Of a stretch of DNA of 64,000 nucleotides, positions 60,388-64,000 are shown one piece after another. The position numbers and the translations under genes are program-made. The notes beneath the pieces were generated by a model. It was not told where the DNA came from and did no database searches. It was given only the letters and a program-made list of their open reading frames with translations. The DNA comes from Chryseobacterium sp. C-71 (GTDB lineage: Bacteria; Bacteroidota; Bacteroidia; Flavobacteriales; Weeksellaceae): contig NZ_CP087131.1 of NCBI RefSeq assembly GCF_020911865.1, positions 3,658,001 through 3,722,000 of the forward strand, read 5' to 3'. Each line of letters begins with the position of its first letter. Position 1 is the stretch's first letter.

Positions 60388-61149
60388 ATGATTGATACAC
60401 ATACCCATTTATATTCGGAAGAGTTTGATGAAGACAGAAAAGAGGCTATTCAGAGAGCTTTAGATAAAGGAATTACTGAGTTTTATCTTCCTGCCATCGA
60501 TTCAGAATGTCATGAAAAAATGCTTCAACTGGAAAGTGATTATCCGAATCAGATTTTTTCAATGATGGGATTGCATCCGTGTTACGTAAAACCTGAATCT
60601 TGGGAAAGTGAATTGGAAATTGTAAAGAAATATTTGGATGAAAGAAGTTTTCCGGCAATCGGAGAAATCGGGATTGATTTGTATTGGGATAAATCCACTT
60701 TGGACGTTCAGATAAAAGCTTTTGAACAACAAATTGATTGGGCGATTGAAAAAGATCTGCCAATTGTGATTCATACCAGAGAAAGTTTTGATGAAACTTT
60801 TGAAGTTTTAGAAAGAAAAAGACACCCAAAATTAAGAGGGATTTTTCATTGCTTTTCCGGAAATCTTGAACAGGCAAAACACGCCATAGATTTAAATTTC
60901 ATATTAGGAATCGGAGGAGTAGTGACTTTCAAAAACGGAAAGATCGATCAGTTTTTAAAAGAAATTCCTTTAGATAAAATCGTTTTGGAAACAGATTCTC
61001 CTTATTTGGCACCAGTTCCATTTAGAGGAAAAAGAAATGAAAGTTCTTATCTTGATTTGGTTGCCGGAAAATTGGTGGATATTTATAATAAAGATTTTGC
61101 TGAGATTGACAGAATTACGAGTGAGAATGCGAGAAATATGTTTAAATAA
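60388..61149 (+). CDS. TatD family metal-dependent hydrolase
   Basis: This 253-residue protein has the TatD signature set: MIDTHTHLYSEEF with the HxH metal ligands, GLHPCYVK, AIGEIGIDLYWD with the Glu ligand, VIHTRES, GIFHCFSG and LETDSPYLAPVPFRGKRNE with the terminal Asp. TatD enzymes are 3'-5' deoxyribonucleases in DNA repair and degradation. It is the last gene of the GSCFA-DUF4269-TatD run and is followed by a bidirectional terminator. Confidence 0.93.
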   Translation: MIDTHTHLYSEEFDEDRKEAIQRALDKGITEFYLPAIDSECHEKMLQLESDYPNQIFSMMGLHPCYVKPESWESELEIVKKYLDERSFPAIGEIGIDLYWDKSTLDVQIKAFEQQIDWAIEKDLPIVIHTRESFDETFEVLERKRHPKLRGIFHCFSGNLEQAKHAIDLNFILGIGGVVTFKNGKIDQFLKEIPLDKIVLETDSPYLAPVPFRGKRNESSYLDLVAGKLVDIYNKDFAEIDRITSENARNMFK

Positions 61150-61175
61150 TTTATTTAAACTAAATCCGAAAAAAT

Positions 61176-61200
61176 AAAGCCTTCCAATGTGGAAGGCTTT
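61176..61200. terminator. Bidirectional terminator between tatD and rhlE-like gene
   Basis: AAAGCCTTCC and GGAAGGCTTT are perfectly complementary with a 5-base loop. It serves both convergent genes. Confidence 0.75.
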
Positions 61201-61204
61201 AATT

Positions 61205-62473
61205 TTATTTCTTTCTAGAAAAATTACTCTTATTTTTCGGCTTTTTACTGTGATCCGATTTTTGTTGCTGACCACCACCAGCCGGTCTTGGTCTTGGTGT
61301 AAAAGGCTTGTTGTTAGAATCTCTTTTCTCAACTACTAGATTATCGGTATGAAAAGGATGATTTTTCTCAACCGGAATTTTCATACCAATCAATTTCTCA
61401 GTATCCTTTAGGTTTAATAAATCTAAACCATCTACGAAAGAGATTGATGATCCTTCAGAACCTGCACGGCCTGTTCTACCAATTCTGTGAACGTAAGTTT
61501 CTGCAACATCTGAAAGTTCGTAGTTTACAACATATTTCAGTTCGTCAATATCAATTCCTCTTGCGGCGATGTCTGTTGCTACCAAAACACGCGTTCTTCC
61601 TCCTTTAAAATTATTTAAAGCATTCTGTCTTGCATTTTGAGATTTGTTTCCGTGTATTGCTTCGGCAGAGATATTTGCAGACTGTAATTTTCTTGCAATT
61701 TTATCAGCTCCATGTTTCGTTCTGGAGAATACCAAAACAGATCCTTGGATGTCGTTTTGCAGAATATGCGTCAACAATTCTAATTTATTGTCTTTATCAA
61801 CAAAATAAACCGCTTGTTTGATTGTTTCAGCTGTAGAAGAAATCGGAGTTACAGAAACTTTAATCGGAGTATTCAAAATAGAATCTGCCAATTTCTGAAT
61901 TTCTGTAGGCATGGTTGCTGAGAAGAATAGTGTTTGTCTTTTTTGAGGTAAAAGTTTAATGATTCTTTTCACATCGTGTACAAAACCCATATCCAACATT
62001 CTGTCGGCTTCGTCTAATACAAAGATTTCAAGATTTTTCAAACTGATAATTCCCTGAGCGATAAAATCTAGTAGTCTTCCTGGAGTCGCCACCAAAATGT
62101 CAACACCTCTTCTCAAAGCTGTTTCCTGACTTCCTTGTTTTACACCACCGAAAACTACTAATTTTCTTAAAGGTAAATTTTTTCCGTATGCATCGAAGCT
62201 TTCCTCGATCTGTATCGCTAATTCTCTGGTTGGAGTAAGAATTAATGCTTTAATATGATTGTTCTTAGGACCTTTTCTTTCGGTAAGGTTTTGTAAGATA
62301 GGGATAGCAAATGCTGCTGTTTTTCCGGTTCCTGTCTGTGCAGTTCCCAGTACATCTCTGTGTTCTAAAATTGAAGGAATTGCTTGTTCCTGAATAGGGG
62401 TAGGTTTTTCATAACCTTGCTTTTGAAGCGCATCTAAGATGGGCTTGATAATGTTTAAGTCTGTAAATAACAA
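61205..62473 (-). CDS. DEAD-box RNA helicase (RhlE-like)
   Basis: This 422-residue helicase has [11 protein letters not shown] (Walker A), [45 protein letters not shown] and [10 protein letters not shown]. The C-terminus is a short, basic, low-complexity tail ([12 protein letters not shown]). This smaller architecture, without an added RNA-binding domain, fits the RhlE group. It likely helps ribosome assembly or RNA turnover, together with the larger helicase at 51367. The transcript has a leader of about 125 bases with hairpins. Confidence 0.92.
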   Translation of the reverse strand: MLFTDLNIIKPILDALQKQGYEKPTPIQEQAIPSILEHRDVLGTAQTGTGKTAAFAIPILQNLTERKGPKNNHIKALILTPTRELAIQIEESFDAYGKNLPLRKLVVFGGVKQGSQETALRRGVDILVATPGRLLDFIAQGIISLKNLEIFVLDEADRMLDMGFVHDVKRIIKLLPQKRQTLFFSATMPTEIQKLADSILNTPIKVSVTPISSTAETIKQAVYFVDKDNKLELLTHILQNDIQGSVLVFSRTKHGADKIARKLQSANISAEAIHGNKSQNARQNALNNFKGGRTRVLVATDIAARGIDIDELKYVVNYELSDVAETYVHRIGRTGRAGSEGSSISFVDGLDLLNLKDTEKLIGMKIPVEKNHPFHTDNLVVEKRDSNNKPFTPRPRPAGGGQQQKSDHSKKPKNKSNFSRKK

Positions 62474-62614
62474 AATTGTATTGTGTATTAAAATAGTGCG
62501 GGTGAAGCAGTATACTTCATCATTTTTAGCAGATCTGCTAAAAACTTTTAACAGAATTTTGAGTAAAAAATTACTTTACTGGCTGAGAATGCCGCGAAAT
62601 ATACTGCAAAGATA
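62474..62614 (-). promoter_or_regulatory. Promoter and structured leader of the RhlE-like gene
   Basis: On the minus strand TATCTTTG (62607-62614) is a -7 element. The leader contains a perfect 22-base palindrome TTTTTAGCAGATCTGCTAAA (62523-62544) and a smaller TGAAG/CTTCA stem (62503-62519). Temperature or autoregulation through these stems is possible. Confidence 0.5.
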
Positions 62615-62635
62615 GACTAAATTAATTGAAAGCTG

Positions 62636-63124
62636 TTATTTTACTTTCGTCCACTGCTGACTTTGCTTTAAATCCTCAAAAATCTGGTAGACTTTCATGA
62701 GTTTTTCAGAACCTCTTTTACCATAATCTTCTGTGTTTTTTGAGGTTCCGTCTGCTAGTTTAATTCTTAAATAAGAAGTTGGCATATCGCTCACATTACG
62801 GCTGCCATATTTATCCTGAAGACTTTTTACATCCAGATCATTTAATGAAGTTACCAATTTATTATAATCAGCCTCTTTGATGGTTGTGGTGAAGGTTCCT
62901 TCTCTTGGTTTTGAAAATTCGTCTTTTGAAGTACCTTTAGAAAAATTAAAATGTTCTGCCTCCAGAACTGCAGTTCGGTCAGCCTGAATCGTCATTTTGT
63001 AAATCGGGCAAAATCCGAAACACGCTCCGGCTTCATATTCTATCGTTGAATATTTTGACTGACTTTTTTGAGTGCTGCATGAGAATAATAATACTGCAGC
63101 AAATAGACTTAATAAATATTTCAT
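62636..63124 (-). CDS. DUF6438 lipoprotein
   Basis: This 162-residue protein has a lipoprotein signal (LFAAVLLFSC, Cys at 16). The conserved block GACFGFCPIYKMTIQADRTA at residues 33-52, with two Cys residues, is the DUF6438 pattern. A later YGSRNVSDMPTSYLRI fits as well. The function is unknown; the two Cys residues could bind metal or form a disulfide. It is probably transcribed alone. Confidence 0.85.
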   Translation of the reverse strand: MKYLLSLFAAVLLFSCSTQKSQSKYSTIEYEAGACFGFCPIYKMTIQADRTAVLEAEHFNFSKGTSKDEFSKPREGTFTTTIKEADYNKLVTSLNDLDVKSLQDKYGSRNVSDMPTSYLRIKLADGTSKNTEDYGKRGSEKLMKVYQIFEDLKQSQQWTKVK

Positions 63125-63237
63125 TGTTTTTAAATTTGTGTGGAGTCTCTCAATAAGTGTTCCAAAGAGTGAATATTTATATTAACAAAAAAGGATAAAC
63201 AATAATGCTTATCCTTTTATATATTTTGAATTAAATT

Positions 63238-64000
63238 TTATCCGTGTAGCTGTTTCCAGATGGCATCTTTCAATTCCATCAGGCCTTCTCCGGTAACACC
63301 TGAGAAGAATAATGGTTTTCTATGTTCCGGAAATTCTGCTGAAATTTCTTTTTTCAGTTCATCGTCCAAAAGGTCTGCTTTTGAAACTGAAATAACGAAA
63401 TCTTTATCTAATAATTCAGGATTATATTCTTTCAATTCGTTCTCCAGAATTTTAAATTCCTGAAAATGATGTTCAGAATCTGCAGGAATCAAAAACAATA
63501 AAATTGAATTTCTTTCAATATGTCTAAGAAATCTATGTCCTAAACCTTTTCCTTCCGCAGCTCCTTCAATAATTCCCGGAATATCTGCCATTACAAAAGA
63601 CTTGTAATTTCTGTATTCTACAATTCCTAAATTAGGAGTTAAAGTAGTAAACGCATAGTTAGCAATTTTAGGTCTTGCCGCCGAAACGGAAGCTAAAAGC
63701 GTAGATTTTCCTGCATTTGGGAAACCTACCAAACCAACATCAGCTAAGATTTTAAGTTCGAAAACGATGTAACCTTCCTGTCCGTCCATTCCAGGTTGTG
63801 CGTAACGAGGAGTCTGGTGGGTTGATGATTTGAAATGTTCATTTCCTTTTCCACCTTTTCCACCTTCCATAAGGATGATTTCCTGACCGTGCTCTAAGAT
63901 TTCACCTACAATTTCGCCATCTTCATTTTTGGCAATCGTTCCTATGGGAACTTCGATGTAAGTATCTTCTCCGTATGCTCCGGTTAACTGGTTTTTCGCT
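63238..64000 (-). CDS. obgE: GTPase Obg (ObgE/CgtA), partial: N-terminus beyond window
   Basis: The frame stays open to the right edge, so the N-terminal Obg fold is cut. Visible are the end of the glycine-rich domain ([34 protein letters not shown]) and the GTPase motifs: GFPNAGKST (P-loop), TTLTPNLG (G2), [12 protein letters not shown] (G3) and SKADLLDD (NKxD-like G4 with Ser). Obg binds the large ribosomal subunit and is essential in most bacteria. The C-terminus ends directly after the GTPase domain, without the OCT extension. Confidence 0.93.
   Translation of the reverse strand, partial: AKNQLTGAYGEDTYIEVPIGTIAKNEDGEIVGEILEHGQEIILMEGGKGGKGNEHFKSSTHQTPRYAQPGMDGQEGYIVFELKILADVGLVGFPNAGKSTLLASVSAARPKIANYAFTTLTPNLGIVEYRNYKSFVMADIPGIIEGAAEGKGLGHRFLRHIERNSILLFLIPADSEHHFQEFKILENELKEYNPELLDKDFVISVSKADLLDDELKKEISAEFPEHRKPLFFSGVTGEGLMELKDAIWKQLHG

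Overview
The window reads as a chromosome segment of a Flavobacteriia member close to Chryseobacterium (Bacteroidota). The support is AT-rich DNA, promoters of the Bacteroidota type (TTTG, about 18-20 bases, TAnnTTTG), few Shine-Dalgarno sequences, a SusC/SusD pair, GLPGLI and GSCFA proteins, and household genes typical of that group. This placement is inferred from protein and promoter character, not from a database search.

Bases 1 to about 37,100 are accessory DNA. Bases 1-3188 (minus strand) hold a possible defence operon: a two-helix membrane protein, a PD-(D/E)XK-like protein and a sacsin/HSP90-type ATPase cut by the window edge. Bases 3584-6735 hold a restriction-modification locus: Vsr, a divergent small nuclease, a C5 methyltransferase with an N-terminal MerR-like helix-turn-helix, and a TdeIII-type endonuclease, with a perfect palindrome between methyltransferase and endonuclease. 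Bases 6881-11747 hold a tightly coupled four-gene operon: C5 methyltransferase, HD-domain protein, ORC/CDC6-like ATPase ending in a sliding-clamp-like peptide, and an unrecognised protein with a repeated GFE..R motif. This is my best candidate for an undescribed system. A SIR2-like DUF4917 protein faces it.

Bases 13,200-13,970 carry an XRE regulator with a perfect 16-bp operator-like inverted repeat, then about 300 bases that fold on paper into a multi-stem RNA with a possible 5' pseudoknot. Bases 14,150-19,450 are visibly richer in GC and encode a SusC/SusD pair and an S9 peptidase. The peptidase is broken and joined directly to the C-terminal part of a plasmid replication initiator, followed by eight iterons. 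A Toprim primase, an AbiEii-type toxin-antitoxin pair, a DUF6904-like protein, a GNAT-like protein, a 32-bp-period repeat array, a DUF3945-like protein, a lipoprotein and a 1727-residue Toprim/methyltransferase/SNF2-helicase fusion follow: the wreckage or cargo of a plasmid or integrative element. Two adjacent DUF262 genes (31,660-35,787) look like a GmrSD-like restriction pair. Then come 1.4 kb with no gene.

From about 37,199 on the content is ordinary chromosome: DUF1826, PAP2 phosphatase, KAS III, photolyase, three tRNAs (Ser, Pro, Arg), AmiD-like amidase, aspartate ammonia-lyase (frameshifted here), a surface-polysaccharide cluster (two glycosyltransferases, flippase, FkbM methyltransferase), two DEAD-box helicases, a PhoU-like/Pit phosphate pair, GLPGLI proteins, a polyprenyl synthase, GSCFA, DUF4269, TatD, a DUF6438 lipoprotein and the GTPase Obg, cut by the right edge. 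No integrase, transposase or relaxase is recognisable, so the accessory block's boundaries and mode of entry are not proven.
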